Positions 9,259 to 17,197 of a DNA stretch of 34,076 bases are shown one piece after another. The position numbers and the translations under genes were made by a program. This DNA is from Pseudomonadota bacterium. GTDB lineage: Bacteria; Myxococcota_A; UBA9160; UBA4427. The stretch lies in NCBI GenBank assembly GCA_022361175.1, contig JAKSBN010000347.1, forward strand, positions 1-34,076, given 5' to 3'. The first letter of the stretch is position 1. Each line of letters begins with the position of its first letter. The notes below the pieces were generated by a model. The model searched no databases, was not told the origin of the DNA, and saw only the letters and a program-made list of their open reading frames with translations.

Positions 9259-10236
9259 CTACAACCGCGGCAGCACCGCCGACACGAACAGCTCCAGGCT
9301 CTCCCACGCCACGTCGGGATCCAGCCCGCCCACCAGCGGATGGAAGAGCAGCGGCGTCTCGGGACCGAGCTTCTCCGCCAGAGCCACGCACTCGTCCGGC
9401 GTCACCACCGCGTGCAGCCCCAGCTGGCGGATCGTGGCCACGTCCTCCATGGGCCGAAACGGCGTGTCGGCGTTGCCCTCGGTGGCCCAGCGTCCGTAGG
9501 CGTTCATCTCGTGCAACACGTGCGGACCGAGCTGGCTCCAGGCGCGCTCGGGGTCCTCGGCGACGTGCACCAGCATGGGCCCCTCCGGCTTTCGCAGGCG
9601 CCCCGGCGTGCGCCCCAGGCGTTTGCACTCATCTTCGTAGATCGCGTAGAGCTCGGTCTTGGGCAGCATCGGCATGAAACCGTCGCCCACACGCGCGGCC
9701 CGGCGCGCCGAAGCGGCAACGCCGCCGCCGACGAGAACCGGGGGCCGGGGCCGCTGTACGGGGGGCGGTGTCACGCGGAAGCGGGCGCCTCGGTACTCCA
9801 CCGGCTCGCCGGTGAGGGCGGCGGCGAAGACGGGCAGTTTCTCGTCCAGCAGCGCGGCGCGCTGGGACGACTGGAGCCCGAACATGGCGAACTCGGACGC
9901 CACGTAGCCGAGCCCCACCACCACCTCGACCCGACCCTGGCTCACGTGGTCCACGACCAGCGTCTCCTCGGCGGCGCGGATCGGATCCAGGAGTGGGAGG
10001 ATGAGCGCGCCCACCACCACGCGGCACCGCTCGGTGCGCGCCGCCACCGCCGCGGCGAAGGTCTGAGCCGAAGGCAGGTAGCCGTCGTCCGAGCCGTGGT
10101 GCTCGGACACGATGATCTCGCCGGCGCCGTGCTGGTCCGCGTAGGCGGCCAGGTTCAAGGCCTCGCGGTAGAGCCGGGGCGCCGGCGCCCCGATGTCCGG
10201 AGCGCGCAGGTCGAAACGAAGAGCGAAGCCCGCCAC
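9259..10236 (-). CDS. LLM-class (luciferase-like) flavin-dependent oxidoreductase
   Basis: 325 residues from a GTG at 10236, chosen because GGAGG sits 9 bases upstream and because the protein then starts VAGFALRFDLRAPD, the usual first strand of this TIM-barrel family; upstream in-frame ATGs at 10266 and 10290 are possible but would fall near the divergent promoter. Family signs: IIVSEHHGSDDGYLPSAQTFAAAVAART near 40-70, VEVVVGLGYVASEFAMFG, and RPRPPVLVGGGVAASARRAARVGDGFMP. These proteins oxidise or reduce with FMN or F420; which cofactor and substrate apply is not visible. It diverges from a phosphotransferase-TetR-PPOX cluster and may be controlled by the same TetR site. Its 3' end faces hpnN across the inverted-repeat element. 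Confidence 0.88.
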   Translation of the reverse strand: MAGFALRFDLRAPDIGAPAPRLYREALNLAAYADQHGAGEIIVSEHHGSDDGYLPSAQTFAAAVAARTERCRVVVGALILPLLDPIRAAEETLVVDHVSQGRVEVVVGLGYVASEFAMFGLQSSQRAALLDEKLPVFAAALTGEPVEYRGARFRVTPPPVQRPRPPVLVGGGVAASARRAARVGDGFMPMLPKTELYAIYEDECKRLGRTPGRLRKPEGPMLVHVAEDPERAWSQLGPHVLHEMNAYGRWATEGNADTPFRPMEDVATIRQLGLHAVVTPDECVALAEKLGPETPLLFHPLVGGLDPDVAWESLELFVSAVLPRL

Positions 10237-10280
10237 AGTGCCGATCCTCCAGGAGCTGGAATGCATTCCGCTGAGTGTGG

Positions 10281-10309
10281 TTGACAGCATGCCAAAATAC
10301 TGACTAAAT
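10281..10309 (+). promoter_or_regulatory. Sigma70-type promoter for the phosphotransferase-tetR-PPOX operon
   Basis: A perfect -35 TTGACA (10281-10286), a 17-base spacer and a -10-like CTAAAT (10304-10309) sit about 45 bases before the ATG at 10351. This is a much closer match to consensus than anything else in this GC-rich window, and it lies exactly in the divergent gap. Confidence 0.65.
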
Positions 10310-10318
10310 GTTCAGTCA
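10301..10318. promoter_or_regulatory. Palindromic TetR-type operator overlapping the promoter
   Basis: TGACTAAATGTTCAGTCA is an 18-base imperfect palindrome (7 of 9 positions symmetric; TGACT/AGTCA arms perfect). It covers the -10 box of the plus-strand promoter. TetR-family repressors typically bind such sites, and a TetR gene is the second gene of the operon driven from here, so autorepression is the simple reading. The same site may also control the divergent LLM gene. Confidence 0.65.
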
Positions 10319-10350
10319 AATAGACCTTTTCGCCACGGGAGCCCACCTCC

Positions 10351-11427
10351 ATGCCCGGACCCAAGGATCGAGATCTCGCGCAGACCCAGGCCCAGCTCGA
10401 AGCCTGGCTGGCTCCCCGGCTCGAGGCGGAAGGCCCGGTCCGGATCGAGGGCTTGCAGGGCCCGTCGGAGACCGGCTTCTCGAGCGACACGCTGCTCTTC
10501 GACGCCCACTACCGCCGGGCCGGCCGCGAGGCGTGCGAGCCCTTGGTGGCGCGCCTCAAGCCGAGCGGCTTCACCGTCTTCCAGCACTACGACGTCGAGA
10601 TCCAGTACCGCGTGATGGACGCGCTGGCCGATACCCCGGTGCCCGTCCCGCGCATGCGCTGGTTCGAGGCCAGCGCGGGTCCGCTGGGGGCGCCGTTCTA
10701 CGTGATGGACCGCGTCGCCGGCCGGGTGCCGTCCGACTCGCCGCCCATGCACACAGGCGGCTGGGTGTACGACTTGTCGCCCGAGGACCAGGCCGCCCTG
10801 TGGTGGAACGGGCTGGACGCCCTGGCGGCCGTTCACCGGCTCGACTGGCGCGCGTTGGGCTTCCAGTTCCTGGACCACCCGGAGGCGGGCGACGGCTTTC
10901 TGCAGCAGCAGCTGAACGAGTACGACGCCTTCCTCGACTGGGGGCTCGATCGGTCGCGCTACCCGCTGCTCGAGCGGGCGTTCGCGTATCTGCGGGAGGC
11001 GGCCCCGGAGAACCAGCCGGACGGTGTGTGCTGGGGCGACGCGCGGCTCGGCAACCAGATCTTCGACGGCCTGAAGTGCGTGGCCGTCCTCGACTGGGAG
11101 ATGGTCCGTCTCGGCAACCCGGTCGACGACCTGGCTTGGTGGCTCGCCATCGACCGCTGCTTCTACGAGGGGATCGGGATCGACCGGCTGCCCGGCTTCC
11201 CCGAGAAGGCGGCCACCGTGGCGCGCTGGGAGGAGCGCACCGGGCGCGAGGCCGCACACCTGGAGTACTACGAAGTGCTCGCGCTCTTCCGCTTCAGCGC
11301 GATCATGGCGCGCGTCGGGCTCCAGATGAAGCACTACGGGATCCTGCCGGCGGACCACACCATGGACCGCGACAACCTGGCCTCCATCACGCTGCAGCGC
11401 GCGCTGGCGGAGCGGGGCGCGGCGTGA
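10351..11427 (+). CDS. Phosphotransferase-family protein (APH / ACAD10-11 kinase-like fold)
   Basis: 358 residues. The aminoglycoside-phosphotransferase-like kinase fold is seen from the N-lobe (VARLKPSGFTVFQHYDVEIQYRVMDAL, with Lys and Glu of the nucleotide site) through APFYVMDRVAGRVP to the catalytic loop WGDARLGNQIF and the metal-binding VLDWEMVRLGNP. The first loop residue is Trp instead of the His of HGD; the catalytic Asp and the Asn remain, so activity is likely. Relatives of this type commonly sit near acyl-CoA dehydrogenases and act on hydroxyacyl or other non-drug substrates, so an antibiotic role should not be assumed. The ATG at 10351 has GGGAG upstream. Its TGA overlaps the GTG of the TetR gene, indicating translational coupling. 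Confidence 0.82.
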   Translation: MPGPKDRDLAQTQAQLEAWLAPRLEAEGPVRIEGLQGPSETGFSSDTLLFDAHYRRAGREACEPLVARLKPSGFTVFQHYDVEIQYRVMDALADTPVPVPRMRWFEASAGPLGAPFYVMDRVAGRVPSDSPPMHTGGWVYDLSPEDQAALWWNGLDALAAVHRLDWRALGFQFLDHPEAGDGFLQQQLNEYDAFLDWGLDRSRYPLLERAFAYLREAAPENQPDGVCWGDARLGNQIFDGLKCVAVLDWEMVRLGNPVDDLAWWLAIDRCFYEGIGIDRLPGFPEKAATVARWEERTGREAAHLEYYEVLALFRFSAIMARVGLQMKHYGILPADHTMDRDNLASITLQRALAERGAA

Positions 11428-12110
11428 GCGCCGGCGTGGCCGCGGGCGGTCGCGAGGCACGTGCCTCGGCCACGCGTCGCATCGTGCTGGACGCCGCCAT
11501 CGCCGTCTTCGCGGAGGAGGGCTTCGAGGGCACGACGATGCGCGACGTCGCCGACCGCTCGGGCGTGAAGCAGCCGCTCATCGTGTACCACTTCGAGAAC
11601 AAGCAGAAGCTCTGGCGCGCGGCCGTCGACGAAGTGTGGCGACGCATGGAGACGGCCGTGGCCGAAGCCGCGGGCAACGGCGGCCGCGGCTTCGATCCCG
11701 AGCGTCTCAAGACGCGGGACGACCTGGGACGCGCGCTGCGGGCGATCGCGCACGGCATCGCTTCCCATCCCGAGTACCTGCGCATCGTGCTGCGCGAGGC
11801 GTCGCACCGCGGCGACCGCTACGCCTGGCTCGACGAGAACCACATGGGGCGCAACCACCGGGACGCCCGCACCCTGGTGGCGTGTGCGCAAGAGCGGGGG
11901 CTCTTGCCGCAGGCTTCGGTCGACCACCTGGTCTACATCCTGATCGGGGCGCTCACCTTCGCCATGGCCATCGAGGCCGAGGTGGAGCAGCACACGCGCC
12001 AGAGCCCGCGAGACCCGGCCTTCCTGGACGCCCACGTCGACGCGCTGATGAAGTTGTTGGTCCCGCACGGGACCGACGCGAGGAGGGAAGGCGATGCCCA
12101 AGCGACGTGA
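11424..12110 (+). CDS. TetR-family transcriptional regulator
   Basis: 228 residues from a GTG at 11424 that overlaps the preceding TGA by four bases. The N-terminal helix-turn-helix is clear at about residues 15-65: RRIVLDAAIAVFAEEGFEGTTMRDVADRSGVKQPLIVYHFENKQKLW in overall pattern. The remainder is an alpha-helical ligand-binding domain (LREASHRGDRYAWLDENHMG, VYILIGALTFAMAIEAEVEQH). It is the middle gene of phosphotransferase-tetR-PPOX and most likely binds the palindrome at 10301-10318. The ligand is unknown; the company of CoA and flavin-type enzymes hints at a lipid or acyl-type effector, but that is only inference. Confidence 0.93.
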   Translation: MSAGVAAGGREARASATRRIVLDAAIAVFAEEGFEGTTMRDVADRSGVKQPLIVYHFENKQKLWRAAVDEVWRRMETAVAEAAGNGGRGFDPERLKTRDDLGRALRAIAHGIASHPEYLRIVLREASHRGDRYAWLDENHMGRNHRDARTLVACAQERGLLPQASVDHLVYILIGALTFAMAIEAEVEQHTRQSPRDPAFLDAHVDALMKLLVPHGTDARREGDAQAT

Positions 12111-12558
12111 TCTCGTTCGCATGACCGACGCCGAGGTGTGGTCGTTCATCGAGACCCAACAGAGCATGCAGTTCGCGTCCATCGGCAAGGACGGGACGCC
12201 CCATCTGGTGACCCTGTGGTTCGCCGTCGTGGACGGCGCCATCGTGTTCGAGACGTTCACCAAGTCTCAGAAGATCGTGAACCTGGCGCGCGACCCGCGC
12301 TGCACGCTGCTCTTCGAAGACGGTGACGTCTATCACGAGCTGCGCGGCGTCTCCATCAAGGGACGGGCCGAGCTCAAGGGCGACGAAGAGGTCGTGCACG
12401 AGTTGTCCATGGCCGTCTTGCGCCGAAACACGCCGGACGTGCCGGAATCCGCCCTGGAGAAGGTCTCTCGGGCCCAGGCACCCAAGAAGACGGGCGTCGT
12501 CATCCGCCCCGAGCGCATCCTGAGCTGGGATCATCGCAAGCTCGACGTGGCCTATTAG
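12094..12558 (+). CDS. Pyridoxamine 5'-phosphate oxidase-fold (PPOX) flavin/F420-binding protein
   Basis: 154 residues. It has the split-barrel pattern of the PPOX class: SMQFASIGKDGTPHLVTLWFAVVDGAIVFETFTKSQKIVNLARDPRCTLLFEDGD in overall layout, then HELRGVSIKGRAEL. The HLVTLWF and KIVNLARDPR segments are typical of small F420- or FMN-dependent reductases of this group. The ATG at 12094 lies inside the end of the TetR gene (17-base overlap) and has GAGGAGGGAAGG directly before it, a strong ribosome site. Co-transcription with tetR and the phosphotransferase and divergence from an LLM enzyme suggest a small flavin/deazaflavin redox locus; F420 versus FMN use cannot be decided here. Confidence 0.83.
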   Translation: MPKRRDLVRMTDAEVWSFIETQQSMQFASIGKDGTPHLVTLWFAVVDGAIVFETFTKSQKIVNLARDPRCTLLFEDGDVYHELRGVSIKGRAELKGDEEVVHELSMAVLRRNTPDVPESALEKVSRAQAPKKTGVVIRPERILSWDHRKLDVAY

Positions 12559-12723
12559 GCTGGCGCGACGGGCGGCCGGACTCGAGCGATTTGAGCAAGA
12601 AGGCGCACACGTCGAGCGACTTCATCGCCAGCCGTTGACGCGGCGCGCCGCCGAGCCATTCTCTGGGCGGATTCCAGACGTCCCCCAGCTCGCGACGAAC
12701 GCCTCCCCCCCGAGAGTCTTCGG

Positions 12724-14127
12724 ATGAGCGACTTCCTGGTGGTCGCACCTCTTGGTGCTCTGCTCGTACTCATGCTCGCCTACGTCGGCGTTCGCTACCG
12801 CTCCCGCGCCGCAGCGCCCTGGGTCGTCTTCTGGATCTGCATCTGGCTTTCCGGCTGGACCGGCGATCCGCTGGTGCCGGTCCCGCTGCGCGCCGCGGGG
12901 GAGGCGTGCGGGACGCTGTCCGCGTTTCTCCTGTGGGCCGGAGTGGCGGGCTTCGTCGGCCAGCCCGGATGTCGGCGCATCCTGGCGCTGGGCCTCGCTG
13001 CGGCTGCGCTGCGGGCGGGTGTCTTCGCGTGGGGAGACTTCGCGCTTGCGCGTTGGCTCACCCTCGTCGTCGAGGTCCCGGTGCTGGCGGTGGTCACGCT
13101 GACCTTGGTGCGGCGCGCGCGCGCGGCCGGGACGGGGCTGGCCCAGCGCGGCCTGGCGGGCGGGGTCTTCGTGGTGGCCGCGCTCACGTTCGCCGATCCA
13201 TGGCTTCGCTCGGCCGCCGGCGTCTACCGCGATGGCGTGATCGAACTCTGGGCCGTCGTGTCCCACCCGGTTGCCGTGTTGCAGATCCTGGCCATCGTCG
13301 AGAGCGCGCGCGATCGCGCCGAACGCGCACTGCGCGCCAGCGAAGAGGCGCTGCGCAGCGCGCTCATCGAGCAGCGCGGCCAGCAGGGCGAGCTGGCGGC
13401 GTATCGCGAGCAGCTGGAGCAGCTGGTGGAAGAGCGCACCCGCGAGCTCGAGCGTTCGCGGCAACTGGCGTCGATCGGGACCCTGGCCACCGGCATCGCG
13501 CACCAGATCCGCAACCCGCTGGGGGCGATCTTGCTGGCGGCCCAGGACGCGCGGGCGGAGCCCGAAGCCGCGGGGTCTTCGCGCGCCGCACTGGCCACAG
13601 TGGAGCAGGAGGCACGCCGCGCCGGCGCCATCGTGAAGAGCCTGCTCGGGCTGGTGCGAGGCGATCTCGGCGAACGCTGGTGCGTGGCCCTCGACGACGT
13701 GCTGGCCGGCGCCTGTGCGGTGGCGCGACCCCTGGTGGAGGCGCGCGGCGGCAAGCTCCACGCGCGCCTCCAGCCCGGGAAGATCGAAGTGCAGGCCGAT
13801 CCCGTGCAGCTGGAGCAGGTGCTGGTGAACGTGATCCAGAACGCCGCCGAATCGCGGCCGCTCGGCGTCGACGTGTGGTTGAGCCGCGAGCCCGCGTCCG
13901 GCTGCGTGCGGATCCGGGTCGAGGACAACGGACCGGGGATTCCCGACGCGGTGCGCGCCAGGGTCTTCGAACCCTTCTACACCACGCGCTCGGAAGAGGG
14001 CGGCACGGGTCTCGGCTTGGCTCTCGCCAACCGGATCGTTCGCCGGCACCGCGGGCAGATGGGCCTGGGTCCGAGCCGCGAGCGCGGGGGCACCTGCGTC
14101 TGGATCGAGTTGCCTGCAGAGCCGTAG
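12724..14127 (+). CDS. Membrane sensor histidine kinase (7TM-type input), orphan
   Basis: 467 residues. Residues 1-195 contain about seven hydrophobic segments (for example FLVVAPLGALLVLMLAYVGV, APWVVFWICIWLSGW, ALSVLVVEVPVLAVV-like stretch near 110, VIELWAVVSHPVAVLQILAIV), followed by a coiled coil at about 197-250 rich in Glu/Arg/Gln. The kinase core has the H box GIAHQIRNPLGAI with His260, the N box NVIQNAAES (Asn373), G1 DNGPGIP, F box FEPFYTT and G2 GGTGLGLALANRIV. The short loop and order fit the HPK4/NtrB-like group. No response regulator is adjacent, so the partner is elsewhere. It starts at ATG 12724; no good ribosome site is visible. The gap to the next gene contains a long inverted repeat. 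Confidence 0.9.
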   Translation: MSDFLVVAPLGALLVLMLAYVGVRYRSRAAAPWVVFWICIWLSGWTGDPLVPVPLRAAGEACGTLSAFLLWAGVAGFVGQPGCRRILALGLAAAALRAGVFAWGDFALARWLTLVVEVPVLAVVTLTLVRRARAAGTGLAQRGLAGGVFVVAALTFADPWLRSAAGVYRDGVIELWAVVSHPVAVLQILAIVESARDRAERALRASEEALRSALIEQRGQQGELAAYREQLEQLVEERTRELERSRQLASIGTLATGIAHQIRNPLGAILLAAQDARAEPEAAGSSRAALATVEQEARRAGAIVKSLLGLVRGDLGERWCVALDDVLAGACAVARPLVEARGGKLHARLQPGKIEVQADPVQLEQVLVNVIQNAAESRPLGVDVWLSREPASGCVRIRVEDNGPGIPDAVRARVFEPFYTTRSEEGGTGLGLALANRIVRRHRGQMGLGPSRERGGTCVWIELPAEP

Positions 14128-14269
14128 CGCTCCAGTGTCGGAGCCGCCCCGCGGGAGAAGGGCAGCCAGCGGTTGCGGAGCGGCGGCTCGGCGGTCGACC
14201 GGTCTGCGGGGCTGTGTTACCCATTGCGCCGCTTCCCGGCCGGGTTCTGGCGTTCCGAGCGGCGATTTT

Positions 14270-14307
14270 GATTGCGCACGCGGGGCCTTCCGCGATTTCG
14301 CGCAATC
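14270..14307. promoter_or_regulatory. Inverted repeat between the histidine kinase and cyoE
   Basis: GATTGCGC (14270-14277) pairs with GCGCAATC (14300-14307), and inside it CGCGG (14279-14283) pairs with CCGCG (14290-14294). It lies 143 bases after the kinase stop and 63 before the cyoE GTG. It could be a factor-dependent terminator or an operator for the oxidase cluster; there is no T-tract after it on the plus strand. Confidence 0.4.
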
Positions 14308-14370
14308 GGGCCCGAAGGTGCTCGCCCGGCCCCCGTCGCCGGCGGCCCGGGCAGCAACGCGGGGATCGAA

Positions 14371-15249
14371 GTGTCGCAATCGGCTCTCTCAGTGCTGCGT
14401 ACCTACGCGGATCTCACCAAGCCGCGCCTGCTCCCCATGGTGCTCTTCACTGGACTGCCCGTTTTCGGCATGGCGGCCGGGCGTGAGCCCTCGCTGGGCT
14501 TCGCCGGACTGACGCTCCTCGGCATCGCGTTGGCCGCCGCTTCGGCCAACACCCTGAACGCCTACATCGAGCGCGACAAGGACGCGCTCATGGAGCGCAC
14601 CCGCGAGCGTCCGCTGCCGTCCGGCAAGATCGCGCCGGGCGCCGCGCTCGGCTTCGGCCTCGTGCTGGCCGTCGCCTCGACGCTGCTCCTGGGTGCCGTC
14701 GCGGGTGCTCCTGCGGCGGGGCTCGGCATCGCCAGCATCCTCTTCTACGTCTTCGTGTACACCGTCTGGCTGAAGCCCCGCTCGGCCTGGAATGCCGTGA
14801 TCGGCGGGGCCGCCGGCGCGGCGGCGCCGCTGATCGCCGACGGTGCCGTCAACGGCAGCGTCGGGCTCGCCGGCTTGACGCTCTTCGCCATCGTGTTCTT
14901 CTGGCAGCCGCCCCACGTCTGGGCCATCGCCCTCTACCGCAAGCGAGACTACGAAGCCGCGGGTATCCCCATGCTGCCCAGCGTGATCGGTGACCAGCCG
15001 ACCCGCTGGCGCATGCTCTGGTACACGCTCGGCCTGGTGCCGGTGACGCTGGCGCCGGTGGCCCTGGGACTGCTCGGGCCCATCTACCTGGCCGTGGCCC
15101 TCGGCATGAACGCTTGGTTCGTGTTCGCGGCGGTGCAGGTGTTGCGGGAGCGGACCGATGCCGCGGCCCGCCGCATGTTCCACGTGTCGCTGGCCTACCT
15201 GTTCTCGCTCTTCCTGGCGATGAACGTGGAGCTCCTGATCGGAGCCTGA
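14371..15249 (+). CDS. cyoE: Protoheme IX farnesyltransferase (heme O synthase)
   Basis: 292 residues from a GTG at 14371 with GGGGAT upstream; this start gives the standard CyoE/CtaB N-terminus (SQSALSVLRTYADLTKPRLLPMVLFTG). It transfers farnesyl to heme b to make heme O for the oxidase encoded just downstream. The UbiA-fold prenyltransferase signatures are present: N60-TLNAYIERDKD-71 followed by MERTRERPL, and the second Asp region RKRDYEAAGIPMLPSVIGD. About eight to nine TM segments are seen. The same strand and position ahead of cytochrome c oxidase genes fit co-expression. Heme A synthase (ctaA/cox15), needed to go from heme O to heme A, is not in the window. Confidence 0.95.
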   Translation: MSQSALSVLRTYADLTKPRLLPMVLFTGLPVFGMAAGREPSLGFAGLTLLGIALAAASANTLNAYIERDKDALMERTRERPLPSGKIAPGAALGFGLVLAVASTLLLGAVAGAPAAGLGIASILFYVFVYTVWLKPRSAWNAVIGGAAGAAAPLIADGAVNGSVGLAGLTLFAIVFFWQPPHVWAIALYRKRDYEAAGIPMLPSVIGDQPTRWRMLWYTLGLVPVTLAPVALGLLGPIYLAVALGMNAWFVFAAVQVLRERTDAAARRMFHVSLAYLFSLFLAMNVELLIGA

Positions 15250-16436
15250 GCGAGGGCCTCATTCCGTCCTCCTCTGCGCGAGCCAGCCTCCCGATTCTCC
15301 TGAGCGTCGTGGTCGTCGACCTGGTGGGCTTCGGGGTGGTCATTCCCGTGCTGCCCTTCGTGGTAAAGGACCTGGGGGCCAGCGCCACGGTCCTGGGCGG
15401 CATCCTGAGTGCCTACGCGGCCACGCAGTTCCTGTTCGCGCCCGTCTGGGGCCGGCTCTCGGACCGCTTCGGGCGCCGGCCGGTGCTGCTCTCCACCATC
15501 GCCGGGACGGCGCTGTCGCTGGCCCTGCTGGCGGCCTCCGAGTCGCTGGTCTGGATCCTGGCGGCTCGGCTGCTGGGAGGCGCCTTCGCCGCCAACGTCA
15601 GCGTCGCGTCCGCCTACATCGCCGACGCCACCGACGAAGCCGAGCGCACGCGCTGGATGGGACTCCTGGGCGCCAGCTTCGGGATCGGCTTTGTGCTGGG
15701 GCCGGCGTTGGGAGGCGCCCTGGCCCCCGTCGCGCCCTCTGCCCCGCTGTGGGCCGCGGCCGGCCTGGCGGGCATCAACTTTCTCTACGCGGTCGTGGCG
15801 TTGCGCGAACCCCCGCACGAGTCCGGCGGGGCCCCGACCCCGTCGCCCGACCAGACGCGGCTCGGAACGCTGCGCTCCACGTCCGTTCGACGCCTCTGCC
15901 TGGCGAATCTGGCCTTCGCGCTGGCGGTCACGCAATTGGAGACCGTGTTCCCATACTTTATGTCTGACCGGTTTGGGTTCGAAACCCCACAATTTGCGGC
16001 TCTGCTGGTGGGCATGGCCGTCGTGATGGGTGGCATCCAGGGGGGCGGGATGAAGCCGCTCTCGGCGCGCTTCGGCGAGCGGACCCTGGTGGTGGCCGGC
16101 TGCGGCCTGCTGGCGTTTGGCTTCGCCGCGATTCCGCCGGTCTTCTCCTTCGCCCTGCTCCTGATTCCGTTGCTGGTGTCGGCCGTCGGCCGGGCGCTGA
16201 TCCAACCCTCGCTGATGTCGCTGGCGTCGGTGGTGGCCACACCCGCCACGCGCGGCGCGGTCATGGGCACGTACCAGGCGGCGGGCTCCCTGGCGCGGGT
16301 CTTCGGGCCGGCCGCAGCCGGGTGGTTGTACGATCGCGGCGTGTCGCTGCCGTTCTGGCTGGCCGCGGGCTTGGTGCTGGCGGTGGCTCTCGCCGGACGC
16401 TGGCTGCCCGATCGAACCCCCGAGCTGGAGGCCTAG
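15246..16436 (+). CDS. MFS transporter, tetracycline-transporter-like (12 TM)
   Basis: About 396 residues. First TM LPILLSVVVVDLVGFGVVIPVLPF, then the MFS motif A in the loop between TM2 and TM3, GRLSDRFGRRPVLL, and motif C-like GIGFVLGPALGGALAP in TM5; twelve hydrophobic segments overall. The pattern is that of the TetA/multidrug DHA1 group, but the substrate is unknown and resistance should not be assumed. The frame holds no ATG, GTG or TTG in a sensible place: I propose CTG at 15246, overlapping the cyoE stop, or ATT at 15261; both are non-standard, so the start is uncertain by a few residues. Translational coupling to cyoE is likely. Confidence 0.85.
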   Translation: MSEGLIPSSSARASLPILLSVVVVDLVGFGVVIPVLPFVVKDLGASATVLGGILSAYAATQFLFAPVWGRLSDRFGRRPVLLSTIAGTALSLALLAASESLVWILAARLLGGAFAANVSVASAYIADATDEAERTRWMGLLGASFGIGFVLGPALGGALAPVAPSAPLWAAAGLAGINFLYAVVALREPPHESGGAPTPSPDQTRLGTLRSTSVRRLCLANLAFALAVTQLETVFPYFMSDRFGFETPQFAALLVGMAVVMGGIQGGGMKPLSARFGERTLVVAGCGLLAFGFAAIPPVFSFALLLIPLLVSAVGRALIQPSLMSLASVVATPATRGAVMGTYQAAGSLARVFGPAAAGWLYDRGVSLPFWLAAGLVLAVALAGRWLPDRTPELEA

Positions 16437-16439
16437 CCC

Positions 16440-16874
16440 GTGGATCTCTCTTTCCTGCCCACCTTGAACGCCGCCTTGAACGCGGTGGCCACCGCGCTGC
16501 TGCTCTCGGGTCGCCTTCGCATCCGGCTGGGCGACGTGGAGGGCCACAAGCGGCGGATGCTCGCGGCCTTCGGCGTTTCGACGGCCTTTCTCGCCCTGTA
16601 TCTCCTGCACAAGATCTCGCGGAATTTCGAGAACACCACGTTTCACGCCGAGGGCTGGGCCAAGGCGGCCTACCTGGTGCTGCTGGCCAGCCACGTGACC
16701 CTGGCCATGGCGGTTCCCGTGTTGGCCGTGCTCCTGATCGCCCACGGCCTGCGCGGCCGCATCGATCGGCACCGGCGGCTGGCCCGCGTGGCGTGGCCCA
16801 TCTGGATGTACGTCTCGGTGACGGGGGTGCTGATCTACCTACTGCTCTACCCCTTGAACCCCGCTCCGGCGTAG
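16440..16874 (+). CDS. DUF420 membrane protein, oxidase-associated
   Basis: 144 residues from a GTG at 16440 with GGAG 9 bases upstream, inside the end of the MFS gene's surroundings (gap 3 bases). Four TM segments: FLPTLNAALNAVATALLLSG, MLAAFGVSTAFLALYLLHK, YLVLLASHVTLAMAVPVLAVLLI and WPIWMYVSVTGVLIYLLLY. Conserved His residues (GHKRRM, LHKISRNF, SHVTLAM, HRRLARVAWPIW) are typical of DUF420 proteins, which are regularly found beside cyoE and cox genes and are thought to help assembly of heme-copper oxidases (related to CtaM). The exact role is not established. Confidence 0.9.
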   Translation: MDLSFLPTLNAALNAVATALLLSGRLRIRLGDVEGHKRRMLAAFGVSTAFLALYLLHKISRNFENTTFHAEGWAKAAYLVLLASHVTLAMAVPVLAVLLIAHGLRGRIDRHRRLARVAWPIWMYVSVTGVLIYLLLYPLNPAPA

Positions 16875-17197
16875 CCACTGTGGCCTTCCGCCACGCTGCG
16901 CGGACATCCTCGCAGGTCCCCGCCCGCCCAGTGTTTTTGCCGATGCTCCCGAGCGCAACGCAGCGCTGCAGAAGACGCCCGTTTGGCTTGTGGATCGAGT
17001 ACGAGTGGGCTACCTCCGACGCGGCTCGGGCTCCCGCGAGGTTGGACGCTTTGAGCGGATCGTCGTGGATCCTCCCTCCATCGCTCCATTGGCTCCTCCT
17101 CCCACGTGGGGCTGGAGATCGATGGCTGAACAGCCGACGAGACGGGTTCGCGAGGGACGGATCCTCCGAGGCAAACACAAGCAAGGCGTCGAATCGA
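16875..17197. other. 323-base gap between the DUF420 and cytochrome c genes
   Basis: No gene is supported here. A small hairpin GTGGC-CTTCC-GCCAC (16880-16894) follows the DUF420 stop and could help termination, but without a T-run. The rest shows no RNA gene, repeat or clear promoter that I can defend. A promoter for the cytochrome c/oxidase genes is expected somewhere in it. Confidence 0.5.

Noticed and set aside
4474..10284. Very long plus-strand frame of 1936 codons
   Set aside because: Arg/Pro-rich product in the second frame of the lipoprotein and hpnN genes; an artefact of high GC.
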